From: Capitulum mitella
Taxonomy: Eukaryota; Arthropoda; Thecostraca; Pollicipedomorpha; Pollicipedidae
Direction: 5' to 3'
Length of the DNA stretch: 64,000 nt
NCBI GenBank assembly: GCA_030062745.1
Contig: CP099847.1
Location: 3,766,304 to 3,830,303, forward strand
Numbering within the stretch: the stretch's first letter is position 1; the number at the start of each line of letters is the position of its first letter. Positions 20,166-30,850 of the stretch are shown here, piece by piece. The position numbers were made by a program, and so were the translations under genes. Under the pieces are notes generated by a model. It saw only the letters and a program-made list of their open reading frames with translations, searched no databases and was not told where the DNA came from.

Positions 20166-22895
20166 CCTTTCAACGAAAGGGGGGCGTGACTCCGATACCC
20201 CCATTGGATCTGCGAGTGGAGACGTCAGTCACGAATAGAAAAAATCTATGAAACTGGCTCTGGCTTTTCCAACTTCCAAAATACTTCAGCATCCCTAGGC
20301 ATAGCCTCATAGACCACCCCCTCCCCACCCCTACTCTCCCCGTCTCCACCCCAACTGACCCCAAATTTGGGAAATGTTCCAAATTTTGTCCAGTTGGCAT
20401 AACAAATGACAGTTAGCATACCGTTCCTGTGGTGTTACATTGGTTGCACGGGACGAGATGACTGAATAAAAGGGTTTTTGATGATCTTGCGATCAGACCG
20501 GGTCCATCTCCCGATCGTTGCGTTGGGTTGTGTAACTACTTCTGTACGTTCTGTTACTTCCGCCCTTTTTCTTCTCTTTCATTGGCAGGCTCACCTTTGG
20601 CCTAGCAGGATGCCCGATCTGGCTTGAGCGGCGGGTCGGCAAGCGCTGGGCAGTCGGCCTCCCGACTCGCTTTCGTGCGCGCCCGATCAGGGCTTTTCTC
20701 TGACGCGCGGGGAATAAAAAATTCTTACCACTATCACGGCTGCAGTCAGGGGCGGCGACACCAGGCGACGTGGGGGATGCGTCCCTCAGCAACCTTCAGG
20801 TTGTGGGGGACTGTCTCCCGCAGTCTTGGAAGGAACTAATACGAAGAAGAATGCGAGTACGAATGCACATTTTGGCGAGGAAGGTAAATGCTCGCGATGG
20901 CTCACAAATATCAGTTGTCACCGAAATGGAAAAAAGGCGAATGCGCCGAAGACCTCATTCACTTTATGTCTGACCATGCTGCAGTGCCTGGCGTAGCGGG
21001 CAAACGTATCGCACGGACAACTATTTCCTCTCTTCTATTTTTTGCGTGGCGCAAATCCTCACACACGAAAGCACGTGCCGAAAGTGCCGACGAACAGGAC
21101 GTGCGTTCGCCGCGTCCGTCGTTTGCCGCCTTCCCACGGCTCTCTTCAGTCCGTATCCGAGGAAGTTGTAGGCACGCCAGCCTGCGTAGGTATCCACAGA
21201 TAACAGCATGGATATCTGGACTCTGAAAGAAATGTGGATATTGCCTGTCCTGATAACGTGCTTCATGGGGAGTGCTTTTGAGATTCATGTGGATCATTTG
21301 TGTTGTGCCAACCAGTGGCGGCGGAAGCGGGGGGGGGGGCCTAATGGGGGCAAAATGCCCCCACTCTGAAGACATGGGGGCAAACATATATTTTTGCGGC
21401 AAAAATGGCCGCGTCCCACGTACAAGTTTTCGGCAGCCGAGTCTTCAAGCACGAACCGTTTATGGCGTTACCCGGTTTCAAACCTTCATTGCTTATACCT
21501 CTGTGTCACTAAGTTCCTTGATCAATTTTGTACACGTCTGTAAAAATAACTGGTCGTGTTTCTTTAAGGTTAATGCAAATGAAGGCGTGTAAAAAATTTA
21601 TATGTCGCGTTTTGAGAGGTTTTCGGATCGCGATCCAAAGCAGATCGTTTTGAGATTGTTCATAGCTGAAAACGAAATTTTGCACTGTTGCTGAGTTCGA
21701 GGCACCCTGCGATTTCGGGATTTCAGAAACGTTAGAAAAACTGTGTCTAGACAGAGATGGACGGAGACAGATAAAGTAAGGAGGAGACAGACAGACAGGC
21801 CAGATAAGAATCAGAACAAGATGGTTTCGTTAGTGACTGTAAGTAAGTATGCTTTTCTGTGCACAAACACTTGAACCAGTAACGTAGCCAGGGCGGTCCT
21901 AGGGGTTCCAGGACCTCCAATTTTTTGTGGCACACGAAGGCCCTTGGCGTTCTCTTGAAGGGACTCTTCTGGCCGGGAGAGGCAAACCCGCTCGTCAGCA
22001 AAGGCCCCAGTCCCCAAGCAAAGACCTCTGTGGCAAGTAGCGGTGTGCCCCCTGACCGGAAAAGGTAAGTGGACCCCTCAGTACGTATGTGCCTACCAAA
22101 AGGCGCATGTTAGGACTGGAAAGGATGTTTCTCTGCAAAGGAGCCGCCAGCCAGAAAACATCCTCCTGCCATAGGATGGTCTCGACGTGATTTAAAAAGA
22201 GTCCTGTGACGTGACCTAAGCCAACGGTCGTAGGGATATTATCGTCTCAGCTTCAGAAATTCTCATTCCTCAACCAACCGAATTCCCAACCACTAACACA
22301 AATATGTAAAAAGATCGTACCCACAGGACAAGTTTTGGAAACTTGAACAGGATGACAGTGCCCCAGGCGCACTCCTCAGCTACTTGCTTTGGAACGACAC
22401 AGCCCCGCTATGAATGTCGCCGTAATGCCGGGAAGCTGCACCACCACTGTGTCCTGCAATTCCGCTAGTTAACACCACGGCGCAGGGAGTCAGCAGTTTT
22501 GCCGACACTTCGCACCACAAACCGGGCTGACGCGTGGGTACGCCCCAGGCTGGTCATATGTATGAAAAAAAGGTCTGTGTCAAGAGGTTCATCATATTTT
22601 TTCCCCTGAAAAACTGGATCAAAGCGACGCATCATCGAAATGCAATATACCAGGTATAACGGAATTGCGCCCTGGTCGTTGTTTATGCGCAATTATGGAT
22701 GTTGACATAATTATTCATATTCACCAGTCGATGGCAGTTGTGTACCACTGAAGCATTCCTACCTGTGGGCCAGGTCCAAGAACAAGGTACATGGTTCTGG
22801 ACAACATCCCTGGACAATATAATCAAATCTGGTCGTAGAGCCATAAAACGCAGATAACTTGAATAGCGCTGGGCGTATATTTCGGTACTAGGGTA
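20166..22895. other. Gene-free region
   Basis: No protein family is recognised. There is an 11-base G homopolymer near 21329 beside CAGTGGCGGCGGAAGC, and GTAACGTAGCCAGGGCGG near 21880-21898. Both resemble the termini of the dispersed CGTAGCCAGG repeat found at 39.7 and 56.9 kb and may be decayed copies of it. Confidence 0.4.
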
Positions 22896-23125
22896 AAATG
22901 GCGAAAAGCAAAAATGGCGAATGCCCTTTTGACGAATGCTAGATGGCGAACGCTAAATGGCGACATATAAAAATGGCGACAGGCTAAAATGACAAACAGC
23001 CAAATGGCGCAGAACGCGAAGGCGCACCATTTGGCCAGTCGCCATTTTAACGTGTCGCCCTTCAGCATTCGCCATCCGGCATTCGCCAAAAAAGCACTCG
23101 CCATTTTTACGTTTCGTCGTTTTGT
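22896..23125. repeat. Foldback / inverted repeat built of ATGGCGAA units
   Basis: The left half (22896-23020) is made of words such as AAAATGGCGAA, GATGGCGAACGC and AAATGGCGAC. The right half (about 23030-23125) holds their reverse complements, such as CGCCATTTTAACG, GCATTCGCCAT and ACTCGCCATTTTTACG. When the right half is inverted it aligns with the left along about 90-110 bases, with a small central loop near 23025. This could fold as a long hairpin, so it is either a foldback transposon remnant or a MITE core. Confidence 0.7.
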
Positions 23126-26100
23126 CCGGACATCGTACAATTCACCTCTGCAATTTTCAGTCTTTGAGATGCGGGATGAACTGGGGAATGAAATAGGAGA
23201 CGATTCGAAACCTCCCTCAGTGCAGGCCAGAAGTCATACACACGAACTCCCTATATGTTTTAGTGCTGTCGGTGTCGGGAACACTCATTCTTAATAATGA
23301 CAATGGAAAATAAGTACCATGTACCTTTGGTGCTATAGCCATGGAGGCCCCCGTAGTTTTCAAGGGGTCCCATCATTGTTGGGCAACCTCACTCTCTGCT
23401 CCCCCGCCCCCAAAAAAACAAGAATCTGGGCTACCCCACTGGCTTGAACTATCTTGACTGATGTTCGAGATACCTTTTTAAGGCCTTGTTTTTTGTTTTT
23501 GTTTTTTTTACAAAGTATTTGCGTCGTGTGTTACATACATGCGAGCCCGATAAAGTCATTTGAAGCGTTGGCTTGCAGAGTACAATCCCAGTCCTTCTAG
23601 CATATTCAGCCATATGAAGTGTTGGCGCAAATGACAAGAAATTGGGCAAAAAAGCGGTTAACATTATTGCCTGGGCAGCACGTTTTGCGCTTTCAGTGCA
23701 CCAGACCAAACCACCTCTATGAAATGAAGCGATATATCTTTGCGTACGCCTGTTTTGTGCAAAAAACACGTGGCAAATTAATAAGACCTCACTATAAACT
23801 AAAGAAACTGCATCGGAGGACATTGGAAAGTCCAATGATCCTTTGATCATCATCACCGTAATTTCATCACATTTATTTCTTATCAGAAGACAGGATTTAG
23901 AGATGCCTTAGGCTCCCCCGAATGGAATGGCTGGATCCGCGAACGGTTTGCCCCTCCCCATCCCGAGATGGCTTCCGCCGTCCCTGGGGTCCCGAGCAGC
24001 TTCTCCGGCCCACTTCGCCGCGCCCAAGCCGACAGGACCGCCACCAAAGCCTTGTTCACAAGCGACCGAGGAAACGCTGTGAAACTGACCGCCATCGTTT
24101 CAAAATGACTTGGTTTCCCCCAGCTAGGTCTGGGTCGGTTATGCATACATCAGAATGTCAGTGCGCTGTTGCGAGAGGGGCGACCCGACACATCTTGAGA
24201 TGTCACATCAGAATCTTCAGACGAAACGCCACCGCAGTTCATGCCGACAGAAAAAAATGGTGCTTACAGTTGTCAAATTTTACAGAAGAATGAATCAACT
24301 ACTTTTGTCCGTAACTGAAGCAACAATGTCTTCAAACCTAACATTAGGTGGTCGAAATCTGGCGTTTTTTTTATTTCGAGGGGGTGACCATGCCCGACCC
24401 TCCTCCCGTCCCCACAACCAAAACTGTGAGTCGCCGCCGCTGATCACAGCGACTGCGTATGCACAAATCGACAGCAGGTCAACTTGAATCTTGAACCACG
24501 TCGTTGGGTCCTTCTCATGTGTAAAAACATGTAAGTAGTAGTTTACATCAACGTAATTAATAAATAAACGGCAGTGAACGAAGGATTTCATTCCACATGC
24601 AATCCTTCAAAAGGGTTAAAATCCAGGACTGCAAGTCCTACAACCCAAATCCTGATGATCCGTGATTGATTATTGTTAAATATGATCGTGGAAAAGGAAA
24701 AGAGCCTCGAAGATGACAAGTAGGTCGCGCGACGCGGCCCATCAACGAACATGACGATTGTTCTTCCTGACAAGGCCAGTTCAGGAAGTGGAACAACCAC
24801 GAAACAACCATACAAACTGCCATCTATCAAGTACCTATGGAAAGCGCAGCTTTGAGGCGATTTGAATAGATGGCAAAATAAGCCAGAAGCTTCAGTCTTG
24901 GCAAGTTCTTGGGGTTGATTTATTAAATGCAGTCAAATAACTGGCATCCAGGATGCCGTGAGAAAACACAAACCCGAGGCTGTCAATGGCATTGTTTTTT
25001 GCGCCCCCTGGTGAAGTGTTGCATCGAAACGCTTTGAAAGGACCAAGCTAAAACACTTGCTTATCCCAAAGAAGGGGCTCACAAACCTTCGCTTTGTTTT
25101 ACATTTGCAGTCCTGAGGGCAGAGCCCGGAGAGAAAGTTTCAAATGATTGCTGAGAAACCGATCTGCTTTGCGTCTCCAATAAATTGTCTTCACTAGTAT
25201 CAGATCAGATATTCAGCCCTTCAGCGACTACCGAAATTTCGTCGAAATTTTGGCAGCAGTTGAGGTCGATCTAATGACCTCGGTATTTCCTGTTCAAATA
25301 CGATACCGCAAAAAGCTGCCAAAGCACGAGGAAGAAATCCACAGCTCAGTACCCAAGAAAGAGTGCACTATAACTTAATGGAAATAGCATTGCGCTGTTT
25401 TTAGATCATGGAAACTGATACTGGGTAAAAATGTTGTTAGAGACTATTTTGTACATAGAGTACAAAACGGACTGAGATACGCCGTTTTCCTTCGCTGGAG
25501 AGCAGTCTTTCAGAGTCAGCCTTTTTCACTGCCTACAAATTGGACCATGATATTTCGTCATTGGAGTACAGTTTCTCGTCTGTCGGAGCCGTCCCTCGTT
25601 GAGAATAATGTCAATCACCGAATTAACTTGGCCGTCAGGCCTCAAACAATACACGCCGTTGCTGTGCAATTTGACCCTGTTGTACTTTGTTTGCAGCTTT
25701 TCCGACCTCAGCCGATAGAGTCTAGCAAAATCAGAACAAAACGGACCTGTTAAGTGTCAATGGCATCAACCGGGGGAACTTCTGAACTTTTGCCCTTCTC
25801 GCACGTTTCGGAATTCGGCGTAAGTTAGACTGCTACTTGGTCTAACACGGCATGTAACATACTTCATTATTTCCATATTGTTCAAAAGCAATGTGTAACA
25901 TTTTTGTATGGACATATGGACCATATGGACCAAACGGTTTAAAATGGGTCATGGCCATCATCAGATTCCCATTCGGGGTATCGTGGCGTGGTACGGTTTC
26001 ACCGCACGATCGAATCCTGCGTACTGAGTTCAGGTCAGTCGAGGTAGCGCGTACGTCTTCTTTTGGTTTGTCTCCTGTGATATATCCGTCTTTTGCCATG

Positions 26101-26689
26101 CGACGGGCCTTTATTAGTGCCATTTTCATCCCAGGTCTATATTTTCCCAGATCTTGGAAGGGCCCAATAAGGTCCGCAATGGGGAAACGGACACCAGTGT
26201 CACCGGTATAACAGTGGAACGCATCCTTACACATAAACATGTAGCCATACCTGGACTCCGCCACAGGGGCGTAACTGTTGCAGCTCTGAAAAACTGGCCA
26301 TGACATCAAGAACTCCTGGTCCAAACTGCGGCGCTAAATTTGAAGAAATGCTAATGGAATGAGAAAATGAAAGCCTCAAAAATGATGACAGGAACTGTTA
26401 CCATTTTACTGAGGCACACGTAACACCGTACGTGAGTGATGGCGAAAGCCGTTTCATAATAGAATTTGCATTCATCCTCGTCTTTGCTTGCGTAGTTAGA
26501 CAACACGATGTACCGTAAACATCATGTTGTGTCATGAGTTACGCCGTAAAGCCGTAAAGTGTGGAGTACCTAATACATGTGCATTGCACACATCATTAGG
26601 TAACTAGCCGAGGGTTATGTAGCGCTGGGTTCGTGAGGGCTCTCACACTCTGTCCCAGCGCTGGCCGGTGGACCGTCATCAGAATACTC
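23126..26689. other. Gene-free region
   Basis: I see no gene with a recognisable domain. A 160-codon frame on the minus strand (25842-26324) lacks an ATG at its start and any family motif, and I do not call it. The sequence is AT-balanced with few repeats. Confidence 0.4.
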
Positions 26690-27235
26690 TTTCAGGTCAG
26701 CAGGGACCCCGGACTGCGGCCGCCGGCCACCGAGTGGTGCGTGCTGCCGCCGCCGCCGGCCGACAGTTAGACGGTCATCAGCGGGTACCCCGGCCAGCAG
26801 GGACCTCAGGCCGCCGCCGCCGGCCGACAGTAGACGGTCATCAGCGGGTACCCCGATGAGCAGGGACCTCAGGCCGCCGCCGCCGGCCGACAGTAGACGG
26901 TCATCAGCGGGTCCTCCGGCCAGCAGGGACCTCAGGCCGCCGCCGCCGGCCGACAGTAGACGGTCATCAGCTGGTACCCCGATGAGCAGGGACCTCAGGC
27001 CGCCGCCGCCGGCCGACAGTACACGGTCATCAGCGGGTACCCGGTTGAGCAGGGACCTCAGGCCGCCGCCGCCGGCCGACAGTAGACGGTCATCAGCGGG
27101 TCCTCCGGCCAGCAGGGACCTCAGGCCGGCCGACGTTAGACGGTCATCAGCGGGTTCCCCAGCCAGCAGGGACCTCAGGCCGGCCGACGTGAGACGGTCG
27201 TCAGCGGGTTTCCCCGGTCAGCAGGGACCTCGGAC
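26690..27235. repeat. 63-bp minisatellite upstream of the cuticle gene promoter
   Basis: About nine units of GCAGGGACCTCAGGCCGCCG plus CCGCCGGCCGACAGTAGACG plus GTCATCAGCGGGTACCCCG. The 63-base period keeps one frame open (SRDLRPPPPADSRRSSAG-like), but no start or family match supports translation. The array ends about 220 bases before the TATA box. Later units lose part of the GCC run. Confidence 0.88.
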
Positions 27236-27458
27236 TGAGCGGTGCCAGCTGCCGCTGCGGCCGGCCGCCGGCCGACAAAAACAGTCGGGGTCAGAGGTCG
27301 GCCGCCGCGGGCGGTGCGGCCGGGCCGGGCGGCCCTGTTTCGACAGAGGCGCCGCCGCCGGAGCCCTGCAGCGGTGGCGTAACGCGCTGAGGTCGGGCCC
27401 CGGCGGCCTCCTGAGGGCCCAGCATGGAGAGCGGACGCCGCCGCCCACCGATCGCCCG

Positions 27459-27494
27459 TATATAAACAGCCTCGACGCTGACGACGCCGTCAGT
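27459..27494 (+). promoter_or_regulatory. Core promoter of cuticular protein gene (TATA + TCAGT initiator)
   Basis: TATATAAA lies at 27459-27466, and the arthropod initiator TCAGT at 27490-27494. The distance from the TATA start to the initiator A (27492) is 33 bases, the usual spacing. The first ATG follows 21 bases later, giving the short 5' leader typical of arthropod cuticle genes. Confidence 0.85.
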
Positions 27495-27512
27495 TACCAC
27501 AACTTAGTGATC

Positions 27513-27518
27513 ATGAAG
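27513..27518 (+). CDS. Cuticular protein exon 1 (Met-Lys)
   Basis: ATGAAG is directly followed by the donor GTAGGC. A first coding exon of only two codons, splitting the signal peptide, is common in arthropod cuticle protein genes. The ATG is 21 bases after the predicted transcription start. Confidence 0.8.
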
Positions 27519-28706
27519 GTAGGCCTGTGGGGACGAGATGTTCACATCGAACAACGTGCTTCGGCTTCAGGTTTTTTGGACAGCATTGGCGAGGAATCCC
27601 TAAGTCGGAGGTGACGAACGACATCCGCGGTGTTTCACCTCCGTGGTTAGCGATGTGGCTCTCTTAGAATGTCCGTTAGTGCCCTCCTTCACGCCAAATC
27701 CGCCTCAGGTGATGTGCTTCACGGCTTTAGCCCCTCTCCGCGCCTGGTTACGCCTGTCTGCACCGCGCCGACCGAGAGGCTGTTCGCCAGCGCTGACCGT
27801 ACCTCAGCCTGCGCCTGCAGACCTGACGGCCGCCTGGCGCCGCCGGCAGGTTCTGGTGTTTGTCGCCGTGCTGGCCGTGGCTGCGGCCGACAGTCCGCCG
27901 CGCCTCCTACCCGGCCCCGGCGCCGCCCAAGTACGGCCCCTACAAGCCGGTCGAGGAGTACCCGACGGTGAGTTGGTGTCCGCGTCCTGCCGTCTGCCGG
28001 TGCGACGCCTCTTCGGACGACGGAGGGAGCGGAGGGAGCGGAGGGAGCGGACGACAGCCCCAGTCCTCTCGCCTTGGTTCTGTTCGGTGTGGCCCGTTCC
28101 CACCCCTGGTCACATCTTAGGTGGATCGTGCTGGAGTGTGGGTCTCGGAAAGATGCGACATTTCGCTCGTCGAATTTGACTGAAAGACATTGTGCTGTTG
28201 TTTCTTCAGTAAGCTGTTAGTTTTGTGTTGGCATACTGCGACTTTCAGACTGTCGCATATTTCACCCGAATAGGGATATGATTTCATGAAATGTCCTATA
28301 AATATTAAGTTCGGAACTACTCCTACAACGTTCCAAAACAGCAGTGCGGGTGCATCATCGAGCTGACTTACTGTTTCAGGTGCCCCCCAAGTACGCCTAC
28401 GGGTACGAGGTGCAGGACAAGTACACGGGTGCCGACTTCGGCCAGGAGGAGGCCCGTGACGGCTACCTGACCCAGGGCAGCTACCGCGTGGCTCTGCCGG
28501 ACGGCCGCATCCAGACCGTCACCTACAAGTCGGAGGGAGACGCCGGCTTCGTGGCCGACGTCCAGTACGAGGGCGAGGCCCAGTACCCCGAGTACCAGCC
28601 CAAGTACCCGGCGCCACAGTACTCGGCCTACCCGGCCCCGGCCCCCAAGTACCCGGCCCCGGCCCCCAAGTACCCGGCTCCGGCCCCCAAGTACCCGTCC
28701 AACTGA
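27513..28706 (+). CDS. Cuticular protein with Rebers-Riddiford chitin-binding domain (frame broken in exon 2)
   Basis: Three exons: 27513-27518 (MK), 27850-27967 and 28380-28706. The tiny first exon followed by a phase 0 intron is the usual cuticle-gene design. Exon 2 starts with a signal peptide core VLVFVAVLAVAAA. Exon 3 carries the chitin_bind_4 domain (YAYGYEVQDKYTG, EEARDGYLTQGSYRVALPDG, IQTVTYKSEGDAGF), followed by Tyr/Pro-rich KYPAPAP repeats and the stop TGA. Family role: binds chitin and is secreted into the exoskeleton. Exon 2 is 118 nt where 117 is needed. The signal peptide is in one frame and SYPAPAPPKYGPYKPVEEYP in the next, so the gene as given carries one extra base near 27895-27915. 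That is either a sequence error or a recent null allele. It is likely stage-regulated from the TATA promoter. Confidence 0.82.
27850..27967 (+). CDS. Cuticular protein exon 2: signal peptide and proline/tyrosine-rich start
   Basis: The acceptor CGGCAG precedes VLVFVAVLAVAAADS in phase 0. The mature part (YPAPAPPKYGPYKPVEEYPT) is read one base later, and only that frame joins in phase 0 through GTGAGT to exon 3. The one-base excess falls between the Ala-Ala-Asp-Ser codons and the first Tyr-Pro codons. Confidence 0.75.
28380..28706 (+). CDS. Cuticular protein exon 3: chitin-binding R&R domain and C-terminus
   Basis: The acceptor TTTCAG joins to VPPKYAYGYEVQDKYTGADF. Consensus residues of the R&R motif (aromatic Y-x-Y, E-x-RDG, G-x-Y, DG-R-x2-V-x-Y, GF-x-A) are present in about 65 residues. 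Then come QYPEYQPKYPAP and three near-perfect YPAPAPK repeats. The domain resembles RR-2 (hard cuticle) more than RR-1, but I am not certain. Confidence 0.9.
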   Translation: MPPKYAYGYEVQDKYTGADFGQEEARDGYLTQGSYRVALPDGRIQTVTYKSEGDAGFVADVQYEGEAQYPEYQPKYPAPQYSAYPAPAPKYPAPAPKYPAPAPKYPSN

Positions 28707-28809
28707 GTCCTGACGACGTGCGCGTCCGTTCTCGTCGTCCCCGGGCCAGTGCGTGGCGTGAGCGAGAGTGATGTGCGCCGGGTACACCGCTTTACCGTGT
28801 CGTGACTGC

Positions 28810-28812
<3 letters not shown>

Positions 28813-28843
<31 letters not shown>

Positions 28844-28850
28844 GAGAGAG
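28813..28850. repeat. (GA)n microsatellite in cuticle gene 3' UTR
   Basis: A dinucleotide run of about 19 AG units with one GGA interruption lies 107 bases after the stop codon, within the probable 3' UTR. No canonical AATAAA is seen in the 250 bases that follow. Confidence 0.9.
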
Positions 28851-29199
28851 TGAGGGAGCCTGATGCGAGTGGCCGAGTCGGCTGAAGGGGGTACAAATGC
28901 TGCGGTCCGATATCCGTTTGTGATCATCTGTGTTCATATTTATCGTACGTTGTGTAAATACACTGAGGGATGCCGAAATCACACGTGTATTTGACGTAAC
29001 CGTGTTATGGCCAGGGAGATTACGTTTACAGTCTTAGCCAGATCTGAGTCTTCCACCCACTCCTGAACAATGTGACCAGTCTTGCGTTAAACTTGTCTCG
29101 CTCTTTGCGAAGCCCACAAGACCAACATATGAAAACAAAGTCTTTGGCCGTCTGGCGAAGTTTACTTCAACATATGACGCGAATTAAAACGTGCACGCC

Positions 29200-30850
29200 G
29201 AAGTCGTCTGAGACCAGACGTTTGCTTGTTTCCATTTCGGGGAATCGATTCCGACCCTGACTCGTCACTTACTTAACCGATTATGACTCTGCCTCAAACC
29301 AACCTTTCAAAGCTGAATCTATTTCGATTCCAACTCAAAACAGATTTTCCAAAACTGGATCGATTCCATTTCCGACTCGAAATAAATGGATTTCGAAATC
29401 GATTCGACTAGGATCATTCCCAAGAATTTTAAAGGCATGCACACGAAATATATTAAAAAAAAACATCGGGGTATGTCCGCAAAAATACATCTGAATGTTC
29501 GATGTAGAGAAAGCCTGCTGTGTTCAGGCCTCTAAGCCATTCAGAATCGAATCAGAATCGATTCTGATTCATCGACTCCTCTTGTGAATCAGGATCAGAG
29601 TTGATTCCTTGTTCAACAACAGTGAATTATAATCAGAATCAGAATAACCTTTTGGCCCAGGAACCAGAATTGACTTGATTCACAAAGCTTTTGGGAATCG
29701 ATTCAGGGAATCGACTTATAAAAAGTGATTTATTTGAAAGCACACTTTGTTTTCCTAATAAATGGGAACACTTATTACCAATACTAGTAAAAGCAGCAAT
29801 GTTCAACAACAACAACAACAACAACAACAACAGCAGCAACAGTCTATTAGCATTGAGAACAGGTGACTAAAGGTAAAAAGGGAATGCAAATTCCAGTTAT
29901 GATACAATGGTAAATAAAATATTTCCTTTGCTGCTGTTACTCCCTGGTCAACATAAACGTAAGAAGTCTTATTTTTAAGTGATTATTGGTGAACATTTTT
30001 ATCCTCACCATGACTCTAGAGACCAACGCATTTAAGCATTGCTATTCTCCACATTTTAATGCTCAGTACATGTTGAATTTGGACACGTTGTACCATGCTC
30101 ATGCATTAAAATGTCATGCAGTACACGATACGCCTTATCATTGTTGCCTAGCAATATTCTATAGCCTACAGCAAGCCTTGGGATCAGACAGCACCCAGGA
30201 CTTGGCTACTGCATTTATTGCAAAAATAAAATTAAAAATAAATCGGCACGTTTTTCGTTACTTGGCATCAAAATGAATCGTGAATTGAATGGTGAATCGT
30301 GAATCGTGCATCAAATCGATTCCTTGCAGTTAGATATGGTCTCTGAATAAGAATGGAACCGATTCTCTGTTTCCCATTGTGAATCAGAATTGAATTGATT
30401 CCTAATGTCGTGAATCTCTTATAAATCTGGCTACGTTCTGCGTTCACGCCATCAGCAATATGCCGACAGCAGACAAAAAAATGAGTGCAATGTCAGAGCA
30501 CACTACATGGGCTGTCATTAGATTCATTTTTATGTGAAATAATCTGGTGCATCCAAATGTCTTACCAGTGGAATTGTGGAGAGGCCCTGATGCCACTCTT
30601 TATCAACAATCTCAAGACCATTTTTGTCCGCAATGGACTGCAACTTTGGAGTTAGACTTTGCAAGTGGAATCGATTCAGATTACGGTTCTGTAGACGACT
30701 CTGGTTCTCTCCTAGTCTGATTCCGGCATTTATCAGTGGAATCGACTCTAATTCTGACTCTCACGGGAAAGGAATCCATTCCGGAGTCGATTCTGGTTCC
30801 GACGGAATCAAGCTCAAGTTTGTCTGAGACTACCGTGGATAGATTCCTCT
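29200..30850. repeat. Region dense in GAATCGATTC-like palindromes (probable DNA transposon remnant)
   Basis: Two flanks (about 29220-29720 and 30270-30800) are packed with variants of GAATCGATTC, GGAATCGATTCC, CTGATTC and GAATCAGAATCG. Between them is an AT-rich core with a CAACAA run (29803-29850). The arrangement of subterminal GAATCG motifs around a core resembles non-autonomous DNA transposons, but I could not define terminal inverted repeats or a target duplication. Confidence 0.45.
29803..29850. repeat. (CAA)n microsatellite
   Basis: A CAACAACAA run of about ten units, becoming CAGCAGCAACAG at its end. Confidence 0.9.

Noticed and set aside
25842..26324. Minus-strand frame of 160 codons with mixed composition
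   Set aside because: No ATG at its start, no family motif, no splice context that I could defend. It could be a fragment of an unknown element.
26856..27614. 252-codon frame SRDLRPPPPADSRRSSAG-like as a proline-rich protein
   Set aside because: The period of 63 bases keeps the frame open artificially. The frame runs through the TATA box and first exon of the cuticle gene.
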